Origin: Polytrichum commune
Lineage: Eukaryota > Streptophyta > Polytrichopsida > Polytrichales > Polytrichaceae
DNA length: 64,000 nt
Assembly: GCA_950295325.1 (NCBI GenBank)
Contig: OX485806.1
Span: 14,446,001 to 14,510,000 of the forward strand
Direction of reading: 5' to 3'
Part shown: piece by piece, positions 1 to 10,084 of the stretch
Position numbering within the stretch: position 1 is the first letter of the stretch
Layout: each line of letters starts with the position of its first letter
Notes under the pieces: generated by a model
Told to the model about the DNA's origin: nothing
Databases searched by the model: none
What the model saw: only the letters and a program-made list of their open reading frames with translations
Made by a program: the position numbers and the translations under genes

Positions 1-524
1 GAATTGCCCCATTGCGTGTTGTTGTGGGACAACTTTTTAGCCAATAGGGTGTAGCGTGTGCGAGGTGTATATGGGGTGTGGGAGTGGGTTTTTCTTTATT
101 TGTTCCTTCGTTGGCTAGTGTGTCGGCTATTTCATTGCCTTTGATGCCCGTGTGGACCCGTACTTTATGTATATGTACTAAGTGTGGTGTTAAGTAAATT
201 TGGTGTATTATGGCGGCTATGAGGATTTTGTCTGGGTGGTGATGTTGTGAGGTTGGGTGTTGTATATGATTATTGAGTAGATATATGCTATTAAGGCTAT
301 CTGTAAAGATGTGTGTTTCGATTTGTGTGACTTTAATGGTTTTGATTGCTATGAGTATAGCATTTAATTATGCTCTGAGTATGTTTTGATATTCTGGTAG
401 TCGTTATGATATGCGGATGTTTGTGTTGGGGCTATATACTCCTGAACATGTGATGTCACCTTCTATTTGACCTTCGGAGTTCTTAGTTGGGGGGATGAAT
501 GAGCCATCTGTGTACATGCATTGT
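1..524 (-). pseudogene. LINE ORF2 RNase H domain (broken, cut by window edge)
   Basis: Translation of the minus strand shows the RNase HI landmarks in order: YTDGSF near 500 (first catalytic Asp), a helix A*LNAI near 365 where the catalytic Glu codon has become TAA, IFTDSLNSI near 315, and TGIKGNEIADTLA near 125 (the HTG...N..AD block). A second in-frame stop lies about 20 codons before the lost Glu. The reading continues to base 1, so the end of the domain and the 3' UTR are outside the window. In intact elements this domain degrades the RNA of the RNA/DNA hybrid during target-primed reverse transcription. Confidence 0.8.
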
Positions 525-2640
525 TGTGGGTGGAATTTGGGGGGGTGTTGGCGGTCGTATTTAGTTGGGAGGTTTGATTGGGGGATTGTAGGTGGTGGGG
601 GGGTGTTTTTTATGGGGGCATTTTTTCATGTGTTTGAGAATTTAATGTGGTAATTTGGCATTGTGGGTTTGATGGGGAATGTGTCTATGGGTGTGTTGAT
701 GGTATGCTCTAGTACTTGTGCGAGTTCTTGTGGGGTTTTTAGGCTTGGTGTGAGGTTGGCGTGGTTATGTATACATAGTATTGTTGTGAGTGAGGGTTCT
801 ATGTATTGGTAATATTGTGGCCATTCTGGCGTAGGGTTGTATAATATGGTGTGCGGAGGGATGGTTGCAAGGGTGTGTATGTCGCCACTTGTGGTAAGTG
901 GGATTTGTTGTGTGGTCCAGTCGTTATGATTGATTATGAGTATGGTGATGGTGTTTGAGTCTTCTTTGGCCGCCATTCTAGCCCAGTGGATGGCTTCGAT
1001 GTTTGTATTGTGGTTTGTGGGGTAGGCTAGACCGATGCCTTTCCATCTAGAAGTTTGTGCGTGTCCTATGGAGCCAAATATTATGTCGCGGTTATGGGGT
1101 GAGTGATATTGTGTGAGTTGTGTGGGGCATGTGAGTGGGGATGAATAGTAGAAGTGCGTGATTTTGAGGGAATCTATTAATGTTCTGATAATTGTCGGAT
1201 GTATTGTATGGTGCATATTTTGGGGTTGTATGATTTTTGGTTTTCTTTTGGGGAGTATGGTTATGTATCTTTGTATTAGCCAGAGTATTTCAGTTTCAAA
1301 GTTTTGGGATGGGGGTGGGAGGGCTTTTGTATCTTGTGAGAAGTGGTGGTAGGAGAATTGGTTCCATAGCCATTGTAGCCTTTTTGTAGTGATGATGGCC
1401 ATGTAGTTTCCTTTTTGGTCATATATATTGGCTTCGGAGTTTTGTAGTTGGATGGTTGGTTGGTTTACTTGGATGTCTTTATCCGGGTTGCATTCTTGTA
1501 TGGATAGTTTTAGGTTGGTGATGTGAAGAAGGGGATGTATGAATTTGTTGTCTTTTGATTGTATGTGATTGAGGCAGTTAGCGTATGTTTGGGTGGCTAA
1601 AAGTTCGGCTTGCTTTGTGTGATGTTGTGTGATACATAGTATGTTATGTTCTAGAAGTATGTTATCCGAGTGTAGTAGTTCTACCTCACTTCTCCATTGT
1701 TGTATGATGCCTTGTGGGGCTTGCCATTGACAAAGGTAGCTCTTCCTTATTGCGTGTGCACCCCATTTGTCTTTTTTGGTGGAGGTATTTTCTTTTATTA
1801 TTGTTTGGATTGCTTGTCATAGGGGGGGATGTTTACCATGATCTCGTTTGTGGTGGTGTGTGTGTTGTATTGGGTTTGTAGAGTTTGTGGGTGAGGTGGG
1901 GAATATTGTTGTTGCTTGTTGGAGTGTCTCTTTGATGGTTTTAGGTATGTGTTTGTACGCTTCGCGGAACAATGACTGTCTGTTCCCACATGTGGATTGA
2001 AATTTTTTCGGGGTTAGTATGACTTTGGTAGTGGGGTTTTGAATTTGTGTTAGTGTGGTGATGCCGTATATGTATAGTTTGTCTAGATATTTTTGGGTCT
2101 TGGCTTTCGATACGTCCGTTAGGGTGTTATAATTTGGGTTGGTTTTCCAAATTCTTTCTAGTGATGTTTCTTTGATGGGAAATGTTTGGTTTTGTAGAGT
2201 GGACGTTGATTTCGTATTCTCTTTCAAGGAGAAAGAGTGTTCTAGCTATAGGGGATCGTACACATGTTTGTTGTTTGAGTTTGGAGAGGTGTCGGGCCCC
2301 ATCGTACTTGGCCGCTATATGTTTGGTTAGCCCTTGGTATATAATGCCTAATTGCCCCGGGTCGTTAAGTACTTGGATTAGTTGTTGTCCTATACATCGG
2401 ATGTAATCGGATAGTAGGAAGGTTACATTAATGCCAAAGCTTTCTTGTGGGAGGTGGGTAAGGATGTTGGTTGAGCTTTTGGGAATGTTGCAAATTTCTT
2501 TGGTTAGTTTGCTAATGATTTTGTTTAATTTTTTAATATCTGGTTTGGAAAATGGGACGGTGTAGTAGGCGTATGTTATTTGCGGTTTAATGACTGTATT
2601 CATGATTTTAGTTTTTTGTATGATGCTAGTTAGGAGTTGG
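525..2640 (-). pseudogene. LINE ORF2 linker/thumb region remnants
   Basis: This stretch joins the reverse transcriptase to RNase H. Open pieces of 258 (1402-626) and 158 residues (2603-2127) lie in different frames and are not separate genes. Both continue the ORF2 reading in a Thr/His/Asn/Pro/Ile-rich, Gly/Val-poor style caused by the base skew. The piece at 2603-2127 follows the reverse transcriptase directly and has the usual look of a LINE thumb. No cysteine cluster typical of LINE C-termini was seen here. Function cannot be assigned beyond position in the element. Confidence 0.6.
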
Positions 2641-2642
2641 CT

Positions 2643-3680
2643 TTATTGTTTGACTTTCTTCATCGTTATTTCTTTTTGTAGGTTCCATTTGAATGATGGT
2701 GTGAGGTTTATTCCTAAATACGTATATGATTCGTTTTGGGTGAGGATAGGGAAATTTTGGGAGTTGTAGGTAATATGTTGTGACTGGATATATGCTTTGA
2801 AGGTAGTGAGTTTTAGTTTAGATTTATTAGGACATCCTGTAATGGCACATTTTAACAGGTTGAGGTCCATGTGGGACCATTTCGTGAACTTTTGGAGTTT
2901 GGTCACTTGTGGTTGAATGTGTAGGATGTTGTCCGTTATAATAGCCAGGTCATCCGCATATGCGATTGTAGTGCATGTGGCAGGGGATGTGTTGAAGTGG
3001 TAACCTATGTTGTCTTTTTCGAGCCATCTTAGTAGTGGTTCGAGAAAAATGATAAAAAGATACGGGCTAAGGGTGTCCCCTTGTATTGTCCCGCGGCTTA
3101 TTTCTATTGGGAGCGTCGTTCCAAAGTGACTCCCGGTGAAGAATGTGGTGGAATTTGTGTAGATATTTTCTACGATTTCTACCGCGTCTAATGGGTAGTC
3201 TAGGTCCTCCATGATGGCTAGGAGTCTTGCATGGTCTATAGAGCCGAAGGCACTTCTAAAGTCTATGTATGTTAGGTATATATCTTTTGTGGTTAGTCTT
3301 GCGTCTTCTAAGGTTGTTATAATCGTTTGAATTTGTCTCGAGGTGTTACGTTATGGGCGAAAATCTTCTTGACTAAAGTGTAGTAATCTATGTTTTTCTC
3401 TGTAACTTGTTAAGAGTGATGTTAGTGTGTTATTGTATAATTTATAGATTGTATTGGCTAGTGAGATTGGTCTATAGCTGGATATGTGGGTGGGATCGTC
3501 TTTCTTGTGTAATAAGATGGTCTTACTATGTTTCCAGTATTGCGGGATCGTTCTTTGTTTGTAACAATTTTTAAAAAATAGATATAGGAGGTCATGCCAT
3601 TGTGTTGGTAGTGTTTTAATGATATCATTTGGGATATTGTCTGGACCCGGGACTTTCCCTTTTGTTAGGCATTTTACGCA
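2643..3680 (-). pseudogene. LINE ORF2 reverse transcriptase domain (broken)
   Basis: Minus-strand translation gives the classic LINE blocks in order: GPDNIPNDI (near 3645), YRPISL, IDFRSAFGSIDH (near 3255), RGTIQGDTLSPYLF (near 3085) and the polymerase box AYADDLAI (near 2955) with both catalytic Asp. The part from 3212 to 2643 is open for 189 codons. Upstream, an in-frame TAA near 3350 interrupts the reading. The role in an intact element is target-primed synthesis of cDNA. The catalytic residues survive here, but the frame does not. Confidence 0.88.
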
Positions 3681-4609
3681 ACAATCGTAGACTTATCTAG
3701 TGAATTGGTTACTTATTTGTGTATTTGGGTTGCCTATTTTCTCTAGGATGATTCCTTGATGTGAGTGTCATGGGTATTTTAGTACTGCACATATGCACGT
3801 ACTAGGGTGGTCCGTGGTATCCTTACATAGGGGGGTTTATGTTTGGAATGAGGTTTGTTGGGTATGGTATATCTCCCTGGCTATCTCGGCGGGTTTGGTG
3901 AAGATTTGGCCTTGGGAGTTTCGTATGCAATCAAGTGTGTTAGTGGTTGTTGGGTGAAATATTTTTTTGTGGATTCTTTTGGGTTTAGTGTTTAGTAGGT
4001 TTCTATATTTGTTAATGGTTGTTTTGCAAATAAATGAAGTTTGTTTGGTTATGATTTTGTGGGCTTCTGTCTTCGCGTTTTTTCCTATGGTAGCTAGTTG
4101 CGCAATCCATGTGTGTATTTATGTTGGGTGGGGGGTGGTGGTGGAATATTGGGGTTTCGTATTAGTTGAAGATTTTTTATATCTGAGTGGTTGTGTAGTT
4201 GTGTGTGAGGGTAGTGACATGCGGCTCTTATAGCTTTTCGGGTGTTGTGATATATTTTCAGTTGATGCTTCCATTTATTCTGTTGGGTCCCGGGAAGGAA
4301 TCCTCCTTGGGATTTTATCCTATTTAGTAGTTGTGGGGTGGGGTGAGATATGCATGTCTGTTCTATGCATTAACTGAGGGAGTTGGTAATTTTTTGGAGT
4401 TTGAGTTGTGCGTCTTCCCATTGTATGGGGGTAAGATGTTCTTGTTGTAGTATTTGTGTGAGGTTTTCTATTGCTATATTTTGTTTTCCTATAAAGGATG
4501 TTTGTAGGTTATTAAGATTATTAAGGGGTATGGGGTATGTGATTCGTGGGGTGTTTATGGGGTTGGTGGTTTCTTTGAGGACTATTGTATTGGGGGCTAG
4601 TTGTAGTTG

Positions 4610-5345
4610 GACCGGGTAGTGATCCGAATTTTGGTTTAAGTTGGTTAACGTGTGGCTATGAAGATTGATGATATTGGGATCGTTGGTGTAGAAGCCATCT
4701 ATATGGCTAATTGTGGCCTTCTTGCCTTGTGAAGTTTACTGGGTTATGGACCATTTTAATTCCGTTGTTTTGTACGAAGCATGCCCATTCTTGGTCATCC
4801 GTATTAGGCGGGGTTGTAGTGTTATTATTGGTTCTTCCTTGTAGTAATATATCACGGTTAAAGTCTCCGGATAATATGATGGTATATTTGGGATGTTGTA
4901 GCATGATATACTGAATTTGATTTTGGATTTCGGATATTAGGTGCTCGTCTTCTAAGTGTGATGGCATGTACATGTTTAGGATGATTAGCGGTGTTGGTGG
5001 TTTGTTGTTGATTATTAGGGTGAGATTGAGCTTGGGGTTGGTACTTTGGTGATGTTGTCGTTTGTGTATATTGATAATGGTATCATGGCTAGTATGCCAC
5101 CTCTAGCTTGTGTGGGGCCCGCATATTTATTATGTTTTTGTGATGTGGTGTTGGAGTTGTTGTATATGATTTTGTATTCTTTTAGTTGGCGGTCTATGTA
5201 TGATGTGGATTTTGTTTTTGGGATTTGAGTTTCCTAAATGAATATAATGTGAGGGTTGGTGTGTAGTGTTTGGGTGAGTTCTTGGATACCGGGTAGGCTA
5301 GAGTTAATACATCCGGTGTTCCAAGTGATTATTTTCAGGGTTTGA
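4610..5345 (-). pseudogene. LINE ORF2 endonuclease (EEP/APE type, broken)
   Basis: The minus strand encodes the exonuclease-endonuclease-phosphatase signature in pieces: LKIITWNTGCINS near 5340, a FI*ETQIP block near 5236 where the codon before the catalytic Glu is a TAG (CAG to TAG fits), SGDFNRD near 4855 and NSDHYPV near 4625. The open part 4973-4707 holds the GDFN motif. In LINEs this enzyme nicks the target DNA to prime reverse transcription. The catalytic residues remain recognisable but the reading frame is interrupted. Confidence 0.85.
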
Positions 5346-6540
5346 GTGGTTAGGTTGTTTGGCCTGGTGTGTGTGTGTGGGGTATCATAGTTAGGTATAT
5401 GTGTGTTGGGTTGGTATCCTGTTATTTTGTGGGTGCATTTAATTAGTTCTTGTACCATTTTATTTGGGAGGTGGTGTATTTCATTTTGTAGGTTTTCTGT
5501 GGTTATGGGTATTCCCTTAGAGATTTTGTCATTGATGATAGAGTAAGCTTGTGGTATGGTGGTTATTGTTGGGGTATGTATGTGTGTTGGTGCGTATCCA
5601 TTGGCATTTTTTGTAGTCGTCTTAGGATGGTTAAGTATCTTGGGTCGAGTTTGTTAATCATTTTTTGATTACATATTTGTGTGAGTGGGCTATATGTTAT
5701 GATAAGGGCATATATTTGGTGGTGTGTGGGGTAGTTTGAGAGGAATGATGAGTGGTTTTTTAGGTGTGTTAATTTTTGGGAGTCGGAAGTGTTTTGGGAG
5801 TTGGGGGTGGTTTTATTTAAGTAGGGTTCGAATAACTTTTCAAGGTGGGCGTAATGAGGTTTGAGTGTTAGGGTATTTGGTATAAAGTTTTATTTTTATT
5901 TTTGTGTGTATTCTTTGGGAAGGTTTTTGAGGATGGTTGAGAGCGGCCCTGGGTTTAGTTCAATGCCTCCGTGTAGAAGTATGAGTGTAGAGTTGTTCCA
6001 AGTGTAATATGTTATGGTGTTAATTTTTGGTTTTTTGTGGTGTGTGTGTGTTATGTAGTAAATGTTGCCTATATGTATTATTATATTAATGGGGATGATT
6101 GTGTGGGTTGTGTTGTTGTGGTTTGTGTATAGGTTGTTGTTTATGTGGTGGTGGTGGTTGTGTGTGTGTAAGGTAGTCTTTCTATGGTTACATTAGTGGG
6201 TGTTGTGTATGTGTGGTGTGTATATTGTGGTATTGTGTGGTCTATGAGAGTAATGGGGGTTATGCGGTGGGTATATGAGTTATGTAATTTATGGTGTGAA
6301 TTAATATGTTTGGTGTGGATTTAATGTTTGGAGTTGTATTGTTGGCTCTATGTGGGGGGGATGTATGTTTTTATATGGGATTTGTGGTTGTGTGGGGTCG
6401 GGTAGGTAATTGAGGAGTAGGCAACTAAGGCCTAGGAGTATTAATGTATATTTTGAGGGGCTCCTTGTGTAGGCTTTTGATGTGGGTTTTGTGTGTGTGT
6501 TTTTATTGATGTGTGTGTTTCTTGGGTGGGTGTAGATGTA
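5346..6540 (-). other. LINE ORF1-ORF2 spacer, extreme G/T skew
   Basis: No open frame supports a gene here. The plus strand consists largely of GT, GTT and GTGG runs, with C very scarce. The N-terminus of ORF2 probably lies in its left part, but no start could be fixed. The right part joins the duplicated poly(A)-signal block at 6.54-6.97 kb. Confidence 0.5.
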
Positions 6541-6965
6541 GACCATGCAAGTGAGAAACAAGATAGTTTCTTTATTATATAGGAAATACAAAATACAGCA
6601 TATAGGGGGGAGGGACCATTGGTGGTGTCTTGTGTTGTGGGTTTGGGGGCATGTGGTATATGTGGTGTGGTACGGGTGTGTTATTTGGTTAGTGGTGGGG
6701 AGGTGGTTTAGATATGTTATGAGAGTGAGACTAAGTGTCATTAGTTTCCTTAGTCGGCGTTGTGATGTTGGATGTTGGTGTATTGTTGGTGTGTTGTGGA
6801 GTTGTTTGTTTATGTGTTTGCGGGGGTTTGTTTTTTGGTAGGTAGCTTGAGTGTATGTGGAAGACATGTATGGAAATCCAAGTGTGAGTTTGAACTCTTT
6901 ATTATAAAAATAATATAAAATATAACACACAACAAGTAGGAGACATTGATGGTAGCCTATATGAT
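6540..6965 (-). repeat. Diverged direct duplication carrying two AATAAA signals
   Basis: Two blocks about 330 bp apart (around 6545-6625 and 6870-6960) are similar. On the minus strand each has an ATAATAAAG-type polyadenylation signal (near 6575 and 6903) beside A/T-rich sequence. The similarity also shows in translation, where YFYNKE and FLYNKE blocks recur inside one 238-codon frame (7017-6301). The position, just after the ORF1 stop on the sense strand, suggests 3' ends for an ORF1 transcript or the remains of a tail of one element joined to another. This is inference. Confidence 0.55.
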
Positions 6966-7050
6966 GACTATCCATTAAATGCGGGGGGTCCTTGGTGGTG
7001 CATTGTTGGGTTGCCATGGAAGCCCGGGGGGGGGGGGTCCCATTGAGTCC

Positions 7051-8742
7051 TTATGGGGTTGGGGGCGGGATGGTCCGTTGCATGATGTCCGGGGCGGCGG
7101 CAGCGAACCCATTGACTAACCCTTGTATGCGAGTGTTAGATTGTTGGAATTCATGCGCAATTGTCCCTAGGAGCGCTTGGAGGTGAGTTGTATGATGAAT
7201 GATTGTGGCCGTGGTGATTTCGAGTCGCCGGTCAGTGTGATTGTTAATTGTTGTGGTGAGAGTGCCAAAATTTTTGTCGAGTTTGTCTTCAAAATCCTTC
7301 ATGATCTTGGTGAGGTGTCGTTCGGTGACTAGCGGATCTGGGTTAGCCGCGTTGTTCATGGCTTGAACTTTTTCCGCTATGGCCTCTCTTATGGGCGCGT
7401 GGGCAAGGCGGATTGCCGTATTGTTAGGGTCGGTGCCATCAATACTATCCCGGTGCGATACAAAGTCCACTCTCCTCCCGAGTATAATTGTCGACTTGTG
7501 AAGCCACTCCGTGTAGACCGCCGCATTAAGACATTGGATGTGGCACCATCCCGCTTGCTTGTCGGTGTGGGGGAGGTTGTTGGCTCCAAAGCTTACACCC
7601 ACGATGTTATCCGCCCCGAAGATGTGTTTGATGGCTCGTGTGATGGCGGATTGTGTCTCGCGTTGGGGGAGGTTGTTAGCCACTAATATCGTACTAATTC
7701 GGAGTTCGGACGGGTTGCCAACTCCTCGATCCCGCGTGATGCTTATGATTAGTTTCTCATGGTTGAAATTGAACCCCTCCATGAGTACGAGATCCCTTGC
7801 CTCCTCCGTGGTAAGGGTGAGAAATGCGAAATTCTTATCAAGCTCCGGCTTGGTAAGTCCCATAAATTCATGTTGCTTCCCGGCGTAGTAACTCTCTCTA
7901 ACTATGGTTTCAAGTATGTCAAATGCGTGCTCGTGTCGTATTGATTCTCCTTTGAGGTGAAGTTGGAGGTTACGGGCTTTGGTGGCAAGCTCGTAACATT
8001 TTTCGACCTTCCCAATCACAACCTCACCATCTTCCATCTCCATGGTGAATGCGCGGTTACCTCGAAGGAGGGCGATGCCGTCGCGTTGCGGGTGTTGGAG
8101 ATGTAGCTTGATGAACCCCGCCCAGTTTTTGGTTATGGCATTGATGCCAATGTCAATCGGATTGGAGTAAGCCGTACCTAGGGGGATGTCCATTTGCCTA
8201 AGCCGTTCAATGCAAGCTCCTCGTGCATCTTGTCTAGTTATGCTCTTGTAGCCGTAGTCAAATCGGATGGTAACTTGAAACCCCTCGGATAATCCGGTAG
8301 TGGGAGCAACATTCTCTAACTTAAGGAGTTGGGTAAAATGTAAGTGGTTACCGGGGACCGCATCCGGCCGTTCATTGGGGTAGAGCAATTGTGGCACTTG
8401 CGGGAAGGCTCTTCGAAGTGTCATGAAGTCTATGACTTCTCTTGAGGGGGTGCCTAGCTCCGCAAATTCTTCGTTGGTGCGGTGTTCGCGTAAGACTTCT
8501 TTTCCTCTTTGTGTTGCGGCGGCTTCATGAATTGGGAAGCCGAGCCACATTTGGGACACCATCTCTATGCTAGGGATCGCTTCCTTAGGCTTCATGTTGT
8601 GGGATTTGTTGGAGTCGGAGTGGGTCGTGGGTCTTCCCTCCTCAGTTCGTCTCCGTTTGGCGCTATGATTGTCAAGTGTGGTCACTTTCCTTGGGCTCTT
8701 GTGCATGGTGGGTGTCGTGGCGGCGAGGTTGATGGTGTCCAA
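7051..8742 (-). CDS. LINE ORF1 protein, intact 563 aa
   Basis: This is an uninterrupted 563-codon frame on the minus strand. The N-terminus is basic (about residues 15-55, with KRRR and KPK clusters). The middle (about 330-420) contains LRISTILVANNLP followed by a helix and FGADNIVGVSFG, which resembles an RRM-type beta-alpha-beta RNA-binding fold. The C-terminus (about 480-550) is predicted to be helical. No CCHC zinc knuckle was seen. ORF1 proteins of LINEs bind the element's RNA and form the RNP used in retrotransposition. Base and codon use are ordinary, unlike the surrounding A/C-rich sense strand, and the frame is open while ORF2 is ruined. It may be under different constraint, younger, or from another element. 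The RRM call is by eye. Confidence 0.72.
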   Translation of the reverse strand: MDTINLAATTPTMHKSPRKVTTLDNHSAKRRRTEEGRPTTHSDSNKSHNMKPKEAIPSIEMVSQMWLGFPIHEAAATQRGKEVLREHRTNEEFAELGTPSREVIDFMTLRRAFPQVPQLLYPNERPDAVPGNHLHFTQLLKLENVAPTTGLSEGFQVTIRFDYGYKSITRQDARGACIERLRQMDIPLGTAYSNPIDIGINAITKNWAGFIKLHLQHPQRDGIALLRGNRAFTMEMEDGEVVIGKVEKCYELATKARNLQLHLKGESIRHEHAFDILETIVRESYYAGKQHEFMGLTKPELDKNFAFLTLTTEEARDLVLMEGFNFNHEKLIISITRDRGVGNPSELRISTILVANNLPQRETQSAITRAIKHIFGADNIVGVSFGANNLPHTDKQAGWCHIQCLNAAVYTEWLHKSTIILGRRVDFVSHRDSIDGTDPNNTAIRLAHAPIREAIAEKVQAMNNAANPDPLVTERHLTKIMKDFEDKLDKNFGTLTTTINNHTDRRLEITTATIIHHTTHLQALLGTIAHEFQQSNTRIQGLVNGFAAAAPDIMQRTIPPPTP

Positions 8743-9850
8743 TCGGGAGGCGGCGGCTTGGTTGGATGCCTGCTGGAGGTCTGTTATTAGGTGGGGTTTG
8801 GAATAGGGTTGGGTGAGTGGGGGCTGGGGCTTGCTGGAATTGGGGTGTTTAGTGGGCAGAGTGGAGTTGTCCGATCGCTCCTAGTTCGGCGCGGATCTGG
8901 GTTTTTCGGGGGACTTTGTGGGGTATTTGCTTTGTGTGGGGTGTACAGGAGCTTCAGTGTGGGGCGCAGTTCTTCGGCGGCTGTACTTTGGAGGTAAGTT
9001 TTTAAGGTGCTTGTTGTTGTGCTTATTGTGGTTATTGGTGGGGGTGTATGTTGAATGGTGAGTGCAAGTATTTTTGCTTACGTGTGTGTGTTGTGGTGTT
9101 GTGGTGTGTGGGTGACGACTTCGGCATGCTGCTCCTGGGAGCGAGTGGCGTTTTAGGAGGTGGTTCATGATGGAGGAGCGTTGGTGCTAGGGGGGTTGTT
9201 AGGGGTGGGCAGCTATTGAGCGCGCATCTTGTTGTGGTTGTGTGTAGGTATCGACAGTGTAGTGGATAGATTGTGGGTATTGCTCTTGGGGATGGGTAGC
9301 TTGGTGGGTAGAGTGTGGAGGCGAGTTATGATGAGTGATGAGTGTGGTGTGTGTATGCACACAAGTTGGTGCTTATGAACACCCAGAATAAAACTAAGGG
9401 TGAAACCCTAGTGTTGAGTTGTGATATTTGTGCAAGCCTTCTCCTTTCCTTGCCATCTCTGAGATCTCGATCTGAATGTTTTCTTCCTTGCTCGTTGCTG
9501 TGACCATTTCGTCTTGCTTGCTCGTTGTTTGTGTCACTCCTTGTGGCTTTGTTTAGTGCCGATGGGCTGTTGTACGGGCCTTCATTGGATCGGTGGCCGA
9601 CTGTTGAAGGATTTCGGGCCTGGGTTGCTTGTCGCCGTTGTGTGCGCCTTGGTTTAGTGGCTACTGGTTGTTGTTGCGCCTCTGTTGTGATAGGGTTGCT
9701 CTCCTTCGTGTGCGCTTGCTGTGGATCTCCGTTGCGGCGCTCCTCCGTGGTCCTCATCGTGTCGCTTCCGATCGGCTGCAGCAAATGCACATTCTATAGC
9801 AAACACAGATTGAGTCTGAGGTGCTTAGAAGAGTGGAAGTAAAAATCTCC
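8743..9850 (-). other. LINE leader and flanking sequence, no gene supported
   Basis: Upstream of ORF1 the sequence returns to G/T-rich on the plus strand until about 9.3 kb. From 9326 to 9790 there is a 154-codon minus-strand frame rich in Arg, Gln, Asn and Thr, and an overlapping 105-codon plus-strand frame. Neither resembles a known family, and the composition could come from an untranslated leader. The real 5' end of the LINE could lie anywhere in this stretch. Confidence 0.4.
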
Positions 9851-9860
9851 GGAGAAAAAA

Positions 9861-9945
9861 GCTAGCTAGGAACTAGTATAGTGTGTCACTATAGTGCCCA
9901 CCCCGAGAGGGGCTAGTAGTCCTGCACCACTGGTATTATGCCCTG
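9861..9945 (+). repeat. Dispersed repeat, copy 1 (partner at 40.64-40.70 kb, inverted)
   Basis: Bases 9861-9896 match 40666-40701 exactly in reverse complement (36 bp, GCTAGCTAGG...CACTATAGTG). Weaker similarity continues for about 40 bp further (C-rich block, then GTAGT and CACTGG). The core contains the small palindrome CACTATAGTG. This is a repeat family present at least twice in the window. Its type (solo LTR edge, SINE or MITE end) is not decided. Confidence 0.65.
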
Positions 9946-10084
9946 AGGGTTTAATGCCAAGGGTGGGTCGAATGGGCATTCCAATCACGTTGATCACATG
10001 GTCAACGTTTCTTTTTCTTCTGTTCCAACATATTGTAGACTTCCACATGTAGATGAAACTCTAGTGATTGTGGTATAGGAGACC

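Larger units (their letters stand above)
1..9180 (-). mobile_element. Degenerate LINE retrotransposon, 3' end beyond window
   Basis: Read on the minus strand, the order is a C-rich leader, ORF1 (8742-7051), a spacer with AATAAA-type signals, then an apurinic-like endonuclease (about 5345-4610), reverse transcriptase (about 3680-2640), a thumb/linker region and RNase H (about 524-1). This order is that of an RNase H-bearing non-LTR element. The 3' end lies outside the window and the 5' limit is uncertain: nothing ORF1-like extends above 8742, but the skewed leader continues to about 9.2 kb. ORF2 is broken by stops and frameshifts, so the copy cannot move by itself. Outside ORF1 the plus strand is very rich in G and T, so the sense strand is A/C-rich. 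Sure of the LINE identity, unsure of the clade and boundaries. Confidence 0.88.

Noticed and set aside
626..1402. 258-codon minus frame as an independent gene
   Set aside because: It lies between LINE reverse transcriptase and RNase H and shares their skewed composition.
9326..9842. Overlapping 154- and 105-codon frames as genes
   Set aside because: No family motif, opposite strands, and composition explained by the region; left as possible LINE leader.
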